Shown piece by piece: positions 1-9,058 of a DNA stretch of 64,000 nt (position 1 is the stretch's first letter; the number at the start of each line of letters is the position of its first letter). This stretch comes from Arachidicoccus sp050436765 (GTDB taxonomy: Bacteria; Bacteroidota; Bacteroidia; Chitinophagales; Chitinophagaceae): assembly GCF_050436765.1 (NCBI RefSeq), contig NZ_JBNQGD010000199.1:1-64000 (forward strand). The letters run 5' to 3'. Position numbers and translations under genes: made by a program. The notes below the pieces were generated by a model. The model worked only from the letters and a program-made list of their open reading frames with translations, was not told the origin of the DNA and did not search any database.

Positions 1-601
1 CCAATAATTCAATCATCAATTGGTAGCTATTGTAAGACTCTTCATCATCTTTATTAGGGCGCATCCAACTAGCAGGATGTACTTCATATACGGAGATGGG
101 CGCATCTAAAGCGTTTAATTTTTTTCGCTTTTTCATCCAATTTTTATCTTGCCATTGAAAATCAAATGCGGTAGTAATGGAAGCCGTTTTAGGGCGTTTC
201 TCCCAGTAGTTGGCATAGGGATCTCCTTTGTCGAAGCTTTCACCATTTGAGGAAATAATATTATATTTATATAATTCGCCGGCAGCAATATTTGGAATAA
301 ATCCCTCCCAAATTCCAGAGGAGTCTTGACGTGCGTTTAGTAAATGAGCAGTCGTATTCCACTGATTGAAATCACCTATTACTGAAACGCGTTTGGCACT
401 TGGAGCCCAGACAGAAAAGTATGTGCCATTTTTACCGGAAACGGTAATATTTTTGTTGCCGAAAAGTTGATAGAGTTTGCAATGTGTACCATATTGATAA
501 GAACGAATGTCTTCATCTGTAAACAAAGAATAATTCCAAACTGGTTTACTACTATCTACAAAATATTGTTCTTCATAAGGAATCCTTTTTGTCGGCGTCA
601 T
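1..601 (-). CDS. glgB: 1,4-alpha-glucan branching enzyme, N-terminal 200 residues (partial)
   Basis: My translation of the minus strand from the ATG at 601 gives a continuous reading frame that leaves the window at base 1. It carries an N-terminal carbohydrate-binding CBM48/E-set domain (GTYFSVWAPSAKRV, VIGDFNQWN) and then the lead-in to the GH13 barrel (ISVYEVHPASW). This order is that of GlgB, which makes alpha-1,6 branches in glycogen in the cytoplasm. The catalytic residues lie outside the window, so other GH13/CBM48 enzymes are not fully excluded. It diverges from the TPP-riboswitch gene to its right. Confidence 0.88.
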   Translation of the reverse strand, partial: MTPTKRIPYEEQYFVDSSKPVWNYSLFTDEDIRSYQYGTHCKLYQLFGNKNITVSGKNGTYFSVWAPSAKRVSVIGDFNQWNTTAHLLNARQDSSGIWEGFIPNIAAGELYKYNIISSNGESFDKGDPYANYWEKRPKTASITTAFDFQWQDKNWMKKRKKLNALDAPISVYEVHPASWMRPNKDDEESYNSYQLMIELL

Positions 602-692
602 ATACTGGCATTTAATTGTAAGCAAGATACAATAAATGTAAGAGCTATATTTATTCTCCAGTATTCAAATTTTTAAATAAAAAATAAACACA

Positions 693-700
693 TACCTTTG
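693..700 (+). promoter_or_regulatory. Putative -7 promoter box upstream of the TPP riboswitch
   Basis: TACCTTTG matches the Bacteroidota -7 consensus TAnnTTTG and lies just before the riboswitch, placing the transcript start near 706. I see no clear TTG-type -33 box. Confidence 0.55.
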
Positions 701-711
701 CGCCCGTAAAC

Positions 712-797
712 TTCATTCCTCGGGGTGCTTTCTTGTAAGGAAGGCTGAGATTAGACCCGTATAACCTGAACAGGGTAATGCCTGCGAAGGGAAGGCT
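712..797 (+). promoter_or_regulatory. TPP riboswitch (THI element)
   Basis: The conserved thi-box blocks occur in order: GGGGTGC at 722-728, CTGAGA at 744-749, ACCC at 755-758, AACCTGA at 762-768, GGGTAATGCC at 773-782 and GCGAAGGGAA at 784-793. The outer strands around 715-720 and 787-793 can pair as P1. TPP riboswitches lower expression when thiamine pyrophosphate is abundant. It sits about 70 bases ahead of a TonB receptor gene, so the receptor is predicted to be made when thiamine is scarce. Confidence 0.95.
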
Positions 798-867
798 GCA
801 AGGCATTATAAGAGCTTTGTAGAATTACTTCCTCCTGCATTCTTGTTCTTAATTTTTATTTAAAATT

Positions 868-3276
868 ATGAAACAGTTTTTTTTGGTAACAACGTGGTTG
901 CTGCTTACAATGAGTACACGCGCCCAACTGTCTTTAACCGGTACTGTGACAAATAAACAAAGTCAATATTTGACAGATGCAACCATCGTTTTAAAAAGTA
1001 CTAACAGTAAAAAAACTTTACGCACAAAAACAGACGGCGACGGGCATTTCCTGTTTAATGACCTCCATAAAAACTCAAATTGGAGGATAAATATTTTTTA
1101 TGCGGGTAAAACATCTTTTAACGCTACCGTTGCGTTAAAGGATGCAGACCAGAATATAAATGTTCAATTAGGCGAAAGTGTGGAATCTCTAGAACCACTT
1201 GAGGTGCGTGCTGTGCGTGCCGGTGATAAAACACCTTTCTCAAAAACGAATATTACGAAAGCAGATATTGAAAAAAATAATTTAGGAAGAGACCTGCCGT
1301 ACATGTTAGACCAAACACCCAATGTGGTCATTAACTCTGATGCCGGAAATGGTGTGGGTTATACAGGCATACATATTCGCGGTTCAGATGGTACCAGAAC
1401 AAATGTTACGCTTAATGGCATTCCGTATAATGATGCGGAAAGTTCCGGAAGTTACTTTGTTGATTTGCCCGATGTGGTTTCTTCGGTTGGATCGATTCAA
1501 ATTCAAAGAGGGGTAGGAACGTCCTCAAATGGGGCAGGCGCTTTTGGTGCGACTATCAATCTAAGCACTAATGAGGTGCATGATAGCGCATATGGAGAAA
1601 TAAATAACAGTTTTGGCTCTTTCAATACTTGGAAAAATACGGTGATGGCAGGAAGTGGCCTGATTGACGGGAAATTCACTGCAGATGTACGTTTGAGTAA
1701 CATTACCAGTGACGGATATATTGATAGGGCTTCTAGTAAATTGCAATCTTTACTTTTTTCAACCGCATATATTGGCAGAAAAACAAGTGTGCGCTTTAAT
1801 TTGATAGTGGGCAAAGAAAAAACCTATCAGGCATGGGACGGGGTGCCTGAAGATTCGATAAATGTGAATAGAACTTATAACGAATTAGGATACATTAGTA
1901 AAAGTGGTACATATTACAATAATGAAACCGACAATTATAATCAGAACCATTATCAACTATTTGTAACACACCAATTCAATCCTAAATTATCGTTAGCTAT
2001 TGCTACTTTTTTAAGCACTGGAATCGGCTATTATGAAGAATACAAAAATGAGCAGGACTACGCAAATTATGGAATCGCCTATCCAGTCCCATTTGCAAGC
2101 GATACCATCCTTTCTACAGATTTGATTCGTCAGCAGTTTTTGGATAACAAATTTTATGGACAAACTTTTTCACTTCAATATAAAAGCAAAAAAAATGAAT
2201 TGACATTAGGTGGAAGCTGGACAAACTACGATGGATGGCATTATGGAAAAGTTATTTGGGCCGAAAATGGAGGGATTGATAAAGATGCTATTTATTACGA
2301 TCTGCCTGCCTACAAATATGATAAAAACGTTTATCTAAAATGGCTTCATAGTTTTAATGAGAATTGGAATCTTTTTGCGGACATGCAATACAGAAATGTT
2401 TGGCATCACATGTATGGATTCCAAGATAATCCCAATTTGACGGTGAAACGTAATTTTAATTTCTTAAATCCTAAAATAGGAATTTCGTATTTAAAAAATG
2501 GCTACAATGCTTATCTAAGCTATGCTTTAGCAAATAAAGAACCTAATAGAGACGATTTCGAAGCCGGTTTGACTAATCAACCAAAAGCTGAACGGTTGAA
2601 TGATTTTGAATTGGGAGTTAATAAGAAAGCTAGGAAATATAATTGGGGAATCAACCTGTATTATATGTCGTATAAGAATCAATTAGTACTAACTGGACAA
2701 TTGAATGACGTTGGAAGTGCCACGCGCACTAATGCGCCCAATAGTTACAGAGCGGGTATTGAATTGCAAGGAGGTTATGTATTCTCAAATTGGCTGAATG
2801 TTATAGCCAATTTATCCTTTAGTAAGAATAAAATTAAAGACTATACGGCTTATTTTAATGCCTACGATGCTGATTGGAATGAACTGCCGCAACAATCTGC
2901 TAGTTATCACAATTCAGATATAGCTTTTTCGCCTAAACTAGTAGGAGCAGGGAGCTTAAATATTTTGCCTTGTAAGAATGTTCAGATTAGTTTAATAAGT
3001 AAATATGTGGGCGATCAATATTTAGACAATACGCAGAATGCCACACGTTTGCTGAAAGGCTATTACAATCAAGATGCGCGTGTCATTCTTACACTAAGAA
3101 ATAAGATCTTTAAAGAATGGAATATTATTGGACAAGTATATAATGTATTTAATCATTTATACGACACTAATGGCGCTACTTATCCTGAATACGATAATGG
3201 TGTACTTAAAAATTACAATTATTTCTTTCCAATGGCGGGAACAAACTTTATGGTGGGCATAAATATTAAATTGTAA
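868..3276 (+). CDS. TonB-dependent outer-membrane receptor, probably for thiamine
   Basis: The 802-residue protein has a signal peptide (residues 1-19), a CarboxypepD_reg-like beta domain (about 20-105), a plug domain (about 110-230, with IHIRGSDGTRTNV) and a long beta-barrel ending in a hydrophobic strand. Such receptors import scarce nutrients across the outer membrane using TonB energy. The substrate is inferred from the TPP riboswitch directly upstream; riboswitch-controlled TonB receptors for thiamine are known in Bacteroidota. The usual companion inner-membrane transporter PnuT is not adjacent: the next gene is convergent. The barrel sequence alone would not reveal the substrate. Confidence 0.9.
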   Translation: MKQFFLVTTWLLLTMSTRAQLSLTGTVTNKQSQYLTDATIVLKSTNSKKTLRTKTDGDGHFLFNDLHKNSNWRINIFYAGKTSFNATVALKDADQNINVQLGESVESLEPLEVRAVRAGDKTPFSKTNITKADIEKNNLGRDLPYMLDQTPNVVINSDAGNGVGYTGIHIRGSDGTRTNVTLNGIPYNDAESSGSYFVDLPDVVSSVGSIQIQRGVGTSSNGAGAFGATINLSTNEVHDSAYGEINNSFGSFNTWKNTVMAGSGLIDGKFTADVRLSNITSDGYIDRASSKLQSLLFSTAYIGRKTSVRFNLIVGKEKTYQAWDGVPEDSINVNRTYNELGYISKSGTYYNNETDNYNQNHYQLFVTHQFNPKLSLAIATFLSTGIGYYEEYKNEQDYANYGIAYPVPFASDTILSTDLIRQQFLDNKFYGQTFSLQYKSKKNELTLGGSWTNYDGWHYGKVIWAENGGIDKDAIYYDLPAYKYDKNVYLKWLHSFNENWNLFADMQYRNVWHHMYGFQDNPNLTVKRNFNFLNPKIGISYLKNGYNAYLSYALANKEPNRDDFEAGLTNQPKAERLNDFELGVNKKARKYNWGINLYYMSYKNQLVLTGQLNDVGSATRTNAPNSYRAGIELQGGYVFSNWLNVIANLSFSKNKIKDYTAYFNAYDADWNELPQQSASYHNSDIAFSPKLVGAGSLNILPCKNVQISLISKYVGDQYLDNTQNATRLLKGYYNQDARVILTLRNKIFKEWNIIGQVYNVFNHLYDTNGATYPEYDNGVLKNYNYFFPMAGTNFMVGINIKL

Positions 3277-3293
3277 AATACTGAGTTATCACA

Positions 3294-3340
3294 GTAAAAA
3301 AGCCAGTGTACTTCTTGGGGAGTTTAACTGGCTTTTTTAC
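3294..3340. terminator. Bidirectional intrinsic terminator between the TonB receptor and aguA
   Basis: A perfect 14-bp inverted repeat (3294-3307 with 3327-3340) closes a 19-base loop and has A/T runs on both sides, so it can work on either strand. It follows the receptor stop by 17 bases and its right arm contains the stop codon of the convergent agmatine deiminase gene. Confidence 0.9.
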
Positions 3341-4431
3341 CAAACAGCCGGCTCCTGTTGGCTCAAGCAATGAAAACTTCCCAGACCCCAAATAATTTCT
3401 GTAGAATCTATTCCTACAACTTCTCGCGTAGGAAATGCCTGCTGAATAATTTGGAGTGCCTCGTCGTCTTGTGCGCAACGGTAAGTTGGAACAATTACCT
3501 GTTTATTGGCAATATAAAAATTGGCATAAGAAGCTGGTAAACGTTGTCCATCCCAAACTACAGCAGTCGGCATGGGTAATTCCACAATGTTTAACTGTTT
3601 CCCATTGAGCAAACGCATGGTGCGTAGCTGTTTTAAATTATGCTGCAACAATTCATAATTCTCATCTGATTTATTTTTTTCGACCACTGTCAATACCGTA
3701 TCTTCATTTACAAAGCGAATTGTATCATCGATATGACCATCGGTATCATCGCCGACTATGCCATCGGCTACCCACAAAACCTGTTCAGCTCCATAATAAT
3801 TACACAGATATTCTTCAATCTGTTGCTGACTCAATTGTGGATTCCTATTAGGATTCAATAAGCAAGAAGAGGAAGTCAGAATCGTTCCTTTTCCGTTAAA
3901 TTCTACGGAACCGCCCTCCATTATAATGCCTGGATTAAAAACAGGGATGTTCAAGGCCTTCCCAATCAATGTCGGAATCACGTCGTCCAAATCATAAGGA
4001 GGATATTTGTTGCCCCAGGCATTGTAATTCCAATCAACAATTATTTTTTTTATCTCTGCATTTGGATTGATAAGAAATGCAGGCCCATGATCTCTACACC
4101 AAGCATCATTCGTGGGATGTATAAAAAAATCAATTTTGGATAAGTCTGCATCCGCTTTTTCCAAATGCTCAATGGCAGCGACTCTCATTCGTTCATCATT
4201 TAAATTGATGCGCACGCGTTCGTTCAATGCCAATTGTTTGACAAACTGGCTATAATACGGATAAACTGCATTCAGTTTTTCAGGCCAAGATGCATCTTTA
4301 TGCGGCCAGCTTAACCAAGTAGCCTCATGCTGCTCAAATTCGGCGGGAAAATAATAGCCAAAGTTTTTGGGAAGAAAGCCAGACGAAGGAAGATCGGTCT
4401 CGGGATTAGGCATGCGTGAATCTTTATTCAT
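3337..4431 (-). CDS. aguA: Agmatine deiminase
   Basis: The 364-residue protein belongs to the peptidyl-arginine deiminase/agmatine deiminase family (PF04371). It hydrolyses agmatine to N-carbamoylputrescine and ammonia. Visible motifs are MEGGSVEFNGKG, GDDTDGHIDD and the C-terminal GLGSFHC block holding the nucleophile, Cys355. Length is normal. It lies 106 bases downstream of aguB on the same strand, and the two enzymes together convert agmatine to putrescine. No arginine decarboxylase is present in the window, so agmatine must come from elsewhere in the genome or from outside. Confidence 0.95.
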   Translation of the reverse strand: MNKDSRMPNPETDLPSSGFLPKNFGYYFPAEFEQHEATWLSWPHKDASWPEKLNAVYPYYSQFVKQLALNERVRINLNDERMRVAAIEHLEKADADLSKIDFFIHPTNDAWCRDHGPAFLINPNAEIKKIIVDWNYNAWGNKYPPYDLDDVIPTLIGKALNIPVFNPGIIMEGGSVEFNGKGTILTSSSCLLNPNRNPQLSQQQIEEYLCNYYGAEQVLWVADGIVGDDTDGHIDDTIRFVNEDTVLTVVEKNKSDENYELLQHNLKQLRTMRLLNGKQLNIVELPMPTAVVWDGQRLPASYANFYIANKQVIVPTYRCAQDDEALQIIQQAFPTREVVGIDSTEIIWGLGSFHCLSQQEPAVW

Positions 4432-4537
4432 TATTTAATTATTTGTTAGGAGCAGTTCGTGGAATTTAGTTGAACAATACAACAAGCCTCCAGCTATCCG
4501 TCTTCATATTTCCTGACTTTTGATCTTTCGAAATTCC

Positions 4538-5413
4538 TTATTCGTTCTCAATAAACCTTTTTTCAATAGGAGCGTAACTGTCAATTCGTCTATCGCGCAA
4601 AAACGGCCAGTGGGTTCGATAATGGTCCGTTTTAGCAAGATCTAACTCTATAACCGCTGTGTCTTCCTTATCATGTGATGCCTTGTATAGCAATGCACCA
4701 AAAGGGTTTGCGACAAAAGAGCCGCCCCAAAATCTCATACGGCCGTCTTGTTCAAAACCTACACGATTTACACTTACAACATGCAATCCGTTTGCCACAG
4801 CGTGACTGCGCTGTATAGTTTGCCAGCCCTCGTATTGTTCTTTGTTAGTTGCATCATCTTGGGAAGTAGCCCAACCGATTGCTGTCGGATAGAATAATAT
4901 TTCCGCACCCATCAAAGCCGTAATACGTGCCGCTTCTGGATACCATTGATCCCAACAAATCAAAACACCAATTTTGGCAAATTTCGTATCAAAAACTTTG
5001 TACCCTAAATCCCCTGGTGTGAAATAAAATTTCTCATAAAAAGCTGGGTCGTCAGGAATGTGCATTTTGCGATATTTGCCCAAATATTTTCCATCTGCAT
5101 CCAAAACGGCAGTCGTATTATGATAAAGTCCTTGCGCTCTTTTTTCAAAAAGCGAGGCTATAATCACAATACCCAGCTCTTTAGCTATCCCACTAAGGGC
5201 ATCGGTTGAAGGGCCAGGAATGGCTTCCGCCAGCTGGAAATTTTCGTAATCCTCTACATCGCAAAAATATAAAGAAGTAAAAAGCTCCTGTAAGCAAACA
5301 ATCTGAGCGCCTTTTGCAGCCGCTTCTTTCACTTTGTCAATGGCCTTTTGTAGGTTTTCTGCTTTATCTGCCGTGCAAGACATTTGCACCAAACCAACTT
5401 TTACTTTTACCAT
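4538..5413 (-). CDS. aguB: N-carbamoylputrescine amidase
   Basis: This 291-residue nitrilase-superfamily enzyme hydrolyses N-carbamoylputrescine to putrescine, CO2 and ammonia. The Glu-Lys-Cys triad is visible as E43 (QELFTSLYF), K116 (KYRKMHIPD) and C153 (LICWDQWYPEAARI), and the protein has the usual family length. Its position immediately upstream of agmatine deiminase supports the assignment over other carbon-nitrogen hydrolases. The two probably form an operon transcribed leftward. Confidence 0.95.
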   Translation of the reverse strand: MVKVKVGLVQMSCTADKAENLQKAIDKVKEAAAKGAQIVCLQELFTSLYFCDVEDYENFQLAEAIPGPSTDALSGIAKELGIVIIASLFEKRAQGLYHNTTAVLDADGKYLGKYRKMHIPDDPAFYEKFYFTPGDLGYKVFDTKFAKIGVLICWDQWYPEAARITALMGAEILFYPTAIGWATSQDDATNKEQYEGWQTIQRSHAVANGLHVVSVNRVGFEQDGRMRFWGGSFVANPFGALLYKASHDKEDTAVIELDLAKTDHYRTHWPFLRDRRIDSYAPIEKRFIENE

Positions 5414-6166
5414 AACTTCTAAAAATTTAGTGCTGCAAAACTAAGAAAAATTTGCTGTTCTGTGGTGTCAAATTACCAGACCAAATTTTCTGTGTGGTAT
5501 TTCGTCAACGGTGATTACTTTTGAAAATCCTTTGAAATTGATCTATATATTTTTCTCTTTAAGGAAAGCTTTTGACCTAAGGAAAATAATTCGGACTGGA
5601 TACGCGGCAGGTCTTAACGCGGGGGCGGGTTTTCTAAAAATCAATGTTAGTATTCAACCGAAAATATATATTAAATGTTAGTAAAGGCTTAATTTTTTAG
5701 TCTAGTTCTTCCCGGACGCTTCTTTGGCTCAAACAAAAGAATTATATTTGAAAATGGAATAAATGTCTGCGTAAGAATCATAATATATTAATATAGATGT
5801 ATCAATTTATAGGTTATGTCAGATCTCGTTGCGTAGGCATATTGGAGTGGTTGATACAGGCAGATCTAAATAAGGATTTATATAGAGATGCCGGTGTTAT
5901 GATTTTTTTATCAAAATAGAAGCCAATTTGAATCAAGTACTCTTGCTAATTTAACACCAGGAGAAGGGTTTTGTGGACGAAAGGATATTTTTGTGATTAT
6001 TCTGGTTCTAAAATGAAAATACAATACTTCTATGTAGTGAGGAGGAAGGACGTAAAACAAATATAAGAGCATATGCAAGGAGCCGCTTGGTATTGTAACC
6101 CGTTGGCCGCGATATTTCTCTGATGCTGATGCAAGTTATTTGATTACTAAATTTTAAAATAATTCT
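5414..6166. other. 753-base gene-free stretch, possible gene relic
   Basis: No convincing gene is present. A 40-codon reading frame at 5797-5919 and a further open run around 5920-6013 have coding-like wording but match no family I know and are separated by stops. A TATATTTG -7-like box sits at 5743-5750. The base composition is mixed, with a GC-rich patch near 5600-5632. A decayed gene is possible, but nothing identifies it. Confidence 0.4.
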
Positions 6167-6694
6167 ATGTCTTTTGAAATTGATTTTTTAAAAAGTGTTA
6201 TTGAAAGGTTTGAATCCTATAAAGCTTTGGGTGATAAGACATTCACACAATTAACTGAAGAAGATTTTTTTGCTCGTTCTTCCGAAACTCTGAACAGCAT
6301 TGCCATGATTATAAATCATATGAATGGCAATCTGTTGAGCAGATGGACAAACTTTTTAACGGAAGATGGTGAAAAGCCGTGGCGCAAGCGCGATGCAGAA
6401 TTTGAAGACTTTAAATGCAGTAAAGAAGAACTTATAAAATTATGGGAGGATGGTTGGGCCTGCATGTTTGATACACTTCGTAATTTAAAAGCCGAAGATG
6501 TAGAAAAAACAATTTACATCCGTACAGAACCATTAAAAGTGTATGATGCTATTATTCGTCAATTAATGCATTATAGCTATCATGTAGGGCAGATTGTTTT
6601 ATATGGAAAAATATTAAAAGGTGATAATTGGCGAACCCTATCAATTCCAAAGAACAAAAGCAACGAATTTAATTCAGCGATGGGAGTAAAATAA
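6167..6694 (+). CDS. DinB-superfamily protein (DUF1572)
   Basis: A 175-residue four-helix-bundle protein of the DinB/DUF1572 type. The three expected metal-binding histidines are present: H51 (IINHMNGN), H135 and H139 (QLMHYSYHVGQ). Members of this superfamily include thiol transferases acting with mycothiol or bacillithiol, but most, including DUF1572, have no known reaction. It precedes the sugar dehydrogenase gene by 22 bases and may be cotranscribed with it; no functional link is evident. Confidence 0.88.
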   Translation: MSFEIDFLKSVIERFESYKALGDKTFTQLTEEDFFARSSETLNSIAMIINHMNGNLLSRWTNFLTEDGEKPWRKRDAEFEDFKCSKEELIKLWEDGWACMFDTLRNLKAEDVEKTIYIRTEPLKVYDAIIRQLMHYSYHVGQIVLYGKILKGDNWRTLSIPKNKSNEFNSAMGVK

Positions 6695-6716
6695 ATCTAA
6701 TTTTAAAATAAAGAAT

Positions 6717-7958
6717 ATGTTACACAAGACATTCGGTTTGATCTTTTCCGCATTTACCTTGTCAATGGTAATGGTTAATTGTACAAGTAGTCCTGCCAAG
6801 GACAAAGGAAATAATAAGTCATCTACGGATAGTTCGGTGGAAACTAAGACGCCAAACTCCGATTATAAACCAGCATTTGCAGGGCAAACGCGGGTTCCTG
6901 CGGTGGTTACAAAGACGCCTATATCTATTACCTTACTCGATAGTTCCTTGCAACATCCTTGGGGTATTTGTCAATTGCCCGACGGACGTTTTTTGATTTC
7001 TCAAAAGATGGGCAATATGCGTATTGAAACGACAGATGGCAGATTAGATAAAATCGTTGAGGGTTTTCCAAAAGTAAATGCCGATGGACAAGGTGGATTG
7101 TTAGATGTAAATATTGATCCTGATTTTGTAAAAAATAGAATGATTTATTGGGATTATTCCGAACCGATTACGGATAGCACGAAACTCCTAGCCATCGCAA
7201 AAGGTACATTATCTAAGGATGAAACAAAGATAGAAAACCCAACAGTCATTTATCGTGCGATGCCGGCTTATAAAGGAAATCTGCAATATGGATCCCGTAT
7301 ATTATTTGACAAGCAAGGTAATTTACTGGTTAGTACGGGCGAACGTTCGGGCAAAGAAATACGGGTGCAGGCGCAATGGTTAAATTCTTCTTTGGGTAAG
7401 ATTATACATATAACAAAAGACGGCAAAGCTGTTCCTGATGGCCCCTTTGCCAATACAGCTAACGCTCGCCCGGAAATATATGCGTATGGTTTTCGTAGCC
7501 CCGAAGGTATGGCCTGGAATCCCCAAACAGGTGATTTATGGGAAGTTGAATTTGGCCCGCGTGGTGGTGATGAAGTGAATATTATAAAGCCGGGGAAAAA
7601 TTATGGATGGCCTATCATTACCTATGGCATTGAATATAGCGGAGAAAAAGTAGGGGATGGAATTCAGCAAAAACAAGGGATGGAACAGCCGATTTATTAT
7701 TGGGATCCAAGTGTGTCTCCCTCAGGGATTGCTTTTTACAATAGTGACAGTATTGCGGAATGGAAAGGAGATTTATTTTTGGGCTGTTTAAGTGGCTCAC
7801 ATATCGATCGCTTGGTTATAAAAGATAATAAAGTAGTTGGGGAAGAATGGTTGATGCAAAATATGGGTCAGCGTTTCCGCGCTTTGATTCAAGGCAAGGA
7901 TGGCGCATTGTACGCGGTTACCGATGAAGGACATTTATATAAGATTGCAAAAAAGTAA
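6717..7958 (+). CDS. PQQ-type soluble sugar dehydrogenase, lipoprotein
   Basis: The 413-residue protein starts with a lipoprotein signal ending in MVNC (Cys22), then a Ser/Thr/Lys-rich linker and a six-bladed beta-propeller of the glucose/sorbosone dehydrogenase family (PF07995). Recognisable blocks include LPDGRFLISQKMGNMRI, GEVEFGPRGGDE-type wording around the active site (WEVEFGPRGGDEVNIIKPG) and NYGWP. Family members oxidise aldoses with pyrroloquinoline quinone in the periplasm. No PQQ biosynthesis genes are seen in this window, so the cofactor would be scavenged or made elsewhere. Homologues with a different role are also known, so the exact substrate is open. Confidence 0.88.
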   Translation: MLHKTFGLIFSAFTLSMVMVNCTSSPAKDKGNNKSSTDSSVETKTPNSDYKPAFAGQTRVPAVVTKTPISITLLDSSLQHPWGICQLPDGRFLISQKMGNMRIETTDGRLDKIVEGFPKVNADGQGGLLDVNIDPDFVKNRMIYWDYSEPITDSTKLLAIAKGTLSKDETKIENPTVIYRAMPAYKGNLQYGSRILFDKQGNLLVSTGERSGKEIRVQAQWLNSSLGKIIHITKDGKAVPDGPFANTANARPEIYAYGFRSPEGMAWNPQTGDLWEVEFGPRGGDEVNIIKPGKNYGWPIITYGIEYSGEKVGDGIQQKQGMEQPIYYWDPSVSPSGIAFYNSDSIAEWKGDLFLGCLSGSHIDRLVIKDNKVVGEEWLMQNMGQRFRALIQGKDGALYAVTDEGHLYKIAKK

Positions 7959-8019
7959 AAGCAGTAATATGATTTATTAATATTTAATAATGACTTGAAA
8001 ATAGGATTATTCTAATAAT

Positions 8020-8036
8020 AGAGTCTTGAAGACTCT
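8020..8036. repeat. Short perfect palindrome after the sugar dehydrogenase gene
   Basis: AGAGTCTT (8020-8027) and AAGACTCT (8029-8036) pair perfectly around a single base. It lies 60 bases after the sugar dehydrogenase stop and is followed by only a weak T-rich stretch, so it could be a protein-binding site or a poor terminator. Confidence 0.45.
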
Positions 8037-8113
8037 TATCTCATAAATGTCGCAAGTTGCCATCAAAGGTTTGTCCTGTTTTTAGGCTGTTCCGATTATA
8101 TTATTTTCATGCA

Positions 8114-8335
8114 ATGAAGTTCCTTGCTGGTTTTGCAGATGTCTATTTTAAGGACGAGGACGAAAAGGAAGTCTGGATTGAAATTATCGAACAACTATTA
8201 CATGATGACAAAATAATAAACGTAATAAAGCGTTTGGATATGATTGCCATATCAGGTCAGCTTAAATTTGAATTGTCTTACCGCGTTTTGCATGTAAAAT
8301 TGAAAATTATCCAACATTTTGCTGAACCAACTTGA
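8114..8335 (+). CDS. Small hypothetical protein, possibly frameshifted
   Basis: From the ATG at 8114 the frame encodes about 73 residues, acidic at the start and hydrophobic-basic later (VWIEIIEQLLHDDK, LDMIAIS). I do not recognise a family. Near 8315 a second frame stays open to a TAA at about 8398 and reads in a protein-like way (LLNQLEERVIYLQKMTD), so the real gene could continue after a frameshift. The frame could instead be chance. It lies between the sugar dehydrogenase and a DUF4345 gene. Confidence 0.3.
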   Translation: MKFLAGFADVYFKDEDEKEVWIEIIEQLLHDDKIINVIKRLDMIAISGQLKFELSYRVLHVKLKIIQHFAEPT

Positions 8336-8408
8336 GGAAAGAGTCATTTATCTTCAAAAAATGACAGATACTTATGATGATAAAATGATCACTAACTAAA
8401 AAATTTGT

Positions 8409-8783
8409 ATGTCGCTTACATTAAGCATTTTATTGGGGCTTGTTTCGCTAATATGTTTTCTTGGAGGAACAAATATTCTGCTTAAGGGAGCAACGCGTTT
8501 TTTACCTAAAGAAACGCCGCCGCAGTTCATTTTGGACAATTTGGTCCGGTTTCTAAGTGGTATTTATATAGGTTCGGGATTCCTTTTTGTTTACGCCGCA
8601 TTTAACGTAGGGATGTCGGGAAACATTATTTATTTACTAGGACTTGCCGTGATATTTTCAGGCCTAGGACGTTTGTATTCGACGTCTAAACTAGGGTCAG
8701 CCGGTAAGTACTTTGACTATATTATGGTTGTCGAAATTTTGCTTGGATTATCCATTATTGTGTTGGAATGGCAGCTAAGATAA
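8409..8783 (+). CDS. DUF4345 family integral membrane protein
   Basis: A 124-residue protein with four predicted membrane helices (about residues 4-24, 46-66, 72-90 and 104-121). The wording around RFLSGIYIGSGFLF and the overall length fit the DUF4345 family (PF14248), whose function is unknown. It would sit in the inner membrane. No catalytic motif is visible and its neighbours give no functional clue. Confidence 0.75.
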   Translation: MSLTLSILLGLVSLICFLGGTNILLKGATRFLPKETPPQFILDNLVRFLSGIYIGSGFLFVYAAFNVGMSGNIIYLLGLAVIFSGLGRLYSTSKLGSAGKYFDYIMVVEILLGLSIIVLEWQLR

Positions 8784-9055
8784 ACGGATAAACGCGTATT
8801 GGTAAATAGGAAACGTCTGCGCCCGTTTGCTGCTGTTTAAAAAAAGCGTTTGAAGTAGCTACAACAAAACTAAAATATACGAGGGTAGAATAAACTTTAA
8901 TAAGGACGGGTAGCTGTCTTGCATAATAATATTTAATAGGCCGCAAATGTAAAAATATTATGCCCTTTCCACAAGTTTTTGCGTTGATCCGGAAATCGTC
9001 TGTTAAAATTTACGGGGAGGCAAATTTTACAGAGGATGTATCAAATTATGTATCA
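8784..9055. other. Gene-free stretch between the DUF4345 gene and tRNA-Val
   Basis: It holds a minus-strand -7-like box (TACATTTG, 8944-8951), an 8-bp perfect inverted repeat (9004-9011 with 9022-9029) and most of an 11-base direct repeat listed separately. A 63-codon minus-strand frame here starts only with TTG and looks non-coding. Confidence 0.4.
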
Positions 9056-9058
9056 AAT
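9036..9058. repeat. Tandem 11-base direct repeat next to tRNA-Val
   Basis: ATGTATCAAAT occurs at 9036-9046 and again at 9048-9058, a period of 12. It lies immediately past the terminator of the tRNA-Val gene. There is no integrase nearby and the repeat does not match the tRNA 3' end, so an attachment site is not supported. Confidence 0.6.

Noticed and set aside
467..676. 69-codon plus-strand reading frame
   Set aside because: It overlaps the N-terminal coding region of glgB on the other strand, has no promoter or family, and its wording is typical of antisense shadow.
8755..8946. 63-codon minus-strand frame near tRNA-Val
   Set aside because: It starts with TTG, has no recognised motif and overlaps the end of the DUF4345 gene.
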